Source: Parvimonas sp000223315 (GTDB lineage: Bacteria > Bacillota > Clostridia > Tissierellales > Peptoniphilaceae). From it: a DNA stretch of 64,000 nt. The position numbers and the translations under genes are program-made. Under the pieces are notes generated by a model. It ran no database searches and was not told where the DNA came from. It saw nothing but the letters and a program-made list of their open reading frames with translations. The DNA lies in contig CP189843.1 of the NCBI GenBank assembly GCA_050262155.1, positions 806,001 through 870,000 of the forward strand, in the 5' to 3' direction. This document shows positions 63,271 to 64,000 of the stretch, piece after piece; the stretch's first letter is position 1, and the number at the start of each line of letters is the position of its first letter.

Positions 63271-64000
63271 ATGAAAAAAGAAAGAAGTGAAATGATTTTA
63301 CATGGAAATATTTACAAAATTATTGCAATTATATCTATCCCAATTATTTTAAATAATTTTATTCAGCAATTATACTCTCTTGCAGATGCATTTTGGCTTG
63401 GAAAATTAGGAACTGCTGAATTTGCTTCAACAAGTTTTACTTGGCCTGTTATATTTTTATTTAATTCAATTGGTATCGGTCTTTCAATAGCTGCAATATC
63501 ATTAATTTCATAATTATTGGGAAGAAAAGATTTTTTACACGCACAAAAATATGCAGATACTTTGATAAATATTTCTTTATTATTCTCAATCGTATTTATG
63601 TTATTGGGATATTTTAGTGCTAATTTAATAGTAAATCTTATGGGTGCTAGTGGAGATCTTGCAAAATACAGTATAATATATTTAAAATATAGCTATTTTG
63701 GAATTCCATTTATATTTTTATATTATATATATTCATCAATTTTATCCGCTCAAGGAAAAAATACCATTCCTACTATGATTAGTACAGTCTGTGTTATATT
63801 AAATATGATTTTAAATCCATTTTTTATTTTTGATGTAATTCCATTTACTTCTCTTACAGGACTTGGTCTTGGAGTAAAAGGTGCAGCTTTAGCAACTGTA
63901 TTAACACAAGGAATTATGTGTTTAGTTGGTTTACTTCACTTAAGAATAAATAAAGATTTAATAAAATTAAATTTAAATAGCTTAGTTTACATAAAATGGG
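63271..64000 (+). pseudogene. MATE-family transporter with an in-frame UAA, cut by the window edge
   Basis: Second MATE exporter in this window. Starts MKKERSEMILHGNIYKIIAI after GGGAGGTG and reads IIAIISIPIILNNFIQQLYS and IGIGLSIAAISLIS, then meets TAA at 63511-63513. The same frame continues with LLGRKDFLHAQKYADTLINI, LMGASGDLAKYS, SILSAQGKNTIPTMIS and LGVKGAALATVLTQG to the window end without another stop. The family has Gln at this place (SxQxLGxx), so CAA became TAA. It may be a pseudogene, a polymorphism or a sequence error. The 3' end is not in view. Confidence 0.85.

Overview
The window looks like chromosome from a very AT-rich, low-GC Gram-positive anaerobe. The gene order and families fit Tissierellia/Peptoniphilaceae, a Parvimonas-like organism. 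This placement is an inference from: an ispH-rpsA fusion, both DnaE- and PolC-type replicative polymerases, a K+-type membrane pyrophosphatase, CdaA/CdaR, FloA, the MEP isoprenoid pathway, strong AGGAGG ribosome sites and sigma-A promoters. Almost everything is core chromosome. I see no insertion sequence, prophage, CRISPR array, tRNA or rRNA.

Layout. 1-2.7 kb: surface polymer genes (tarJ, tarI, a GT2 glycosyltransferase, an undecaprenyl-phosphate sugar-1-phosphate transferase). 2.8-8.9 kb: dnaE-pfkA-pyk. 9-15.6 kb: a GrdX-like protein, a CNNM/CorC protein, secG-hppA, and cvfB-parvulin-A24 peptidase. 15.6-16 kb: a gene-free stretch with three tandem palindromic repeats of about 88 bp. 16-20 kb: a lipoprotein, floA with a repeat-containing partner, an anti-sigma-type ATPase, and rodA. 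20.3-27.8 kb: a RelA/SpoT-domain protein, an AcpS-NnrD fusion and alr, then ispD-ispF-metK-patB. 28-30 kb: rhodanese lipoprotein, glycosyltransferase, rpsT. 30.4-39.5 kb: pyrH-frr-uppS-cdsA-rseP-ispG-polC. 39.7-46.3 kb: exported proteins, recG, fakA-like and Asp23 genes, MATE. 46.4-50.9 kb: HI0933-like gene, cmk, plsC, ispH-rpsA. 51-59 kb: rpmB, pcrA-ligA plus an unknown gene, cdaA-cdaR. 59-62.9 kb: a ferric-type ABC transporter. 63.3 kb to the end: a second MATE gene with an in-frame stop.

The most striking observation is that seven consecutive or nearby genes between about 38.7 and 48.5 kb carry single-base indels, mostly in homopolymers: frr, a small exported protein, recG, the fakA-like gene, the Asp23-like gene, MATE and ispH-rpsA. 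The rest of the window is nearly free of them. Repairing each indel restores a full-length family member whose length is a multiple of three. Because frr and ispH-rpsA should be essential, a local sequencing or assembly error is likelier than true decay.

How the genes work together: ispD, ispF, ispG and ispH make isoprenoid precursors. UppS makes the undecaprenyl carrier used by the sugar-phosphate transferase and RodA. Alr supplies D-alanine, CdsA and PlsC supply phospholipid, and c-di-AMP made by CdaA links wall and osmotic homeostasis. dxs, dxr and ispE are not in the window, and dxr is missing from its usual place between cdsA and rseP.
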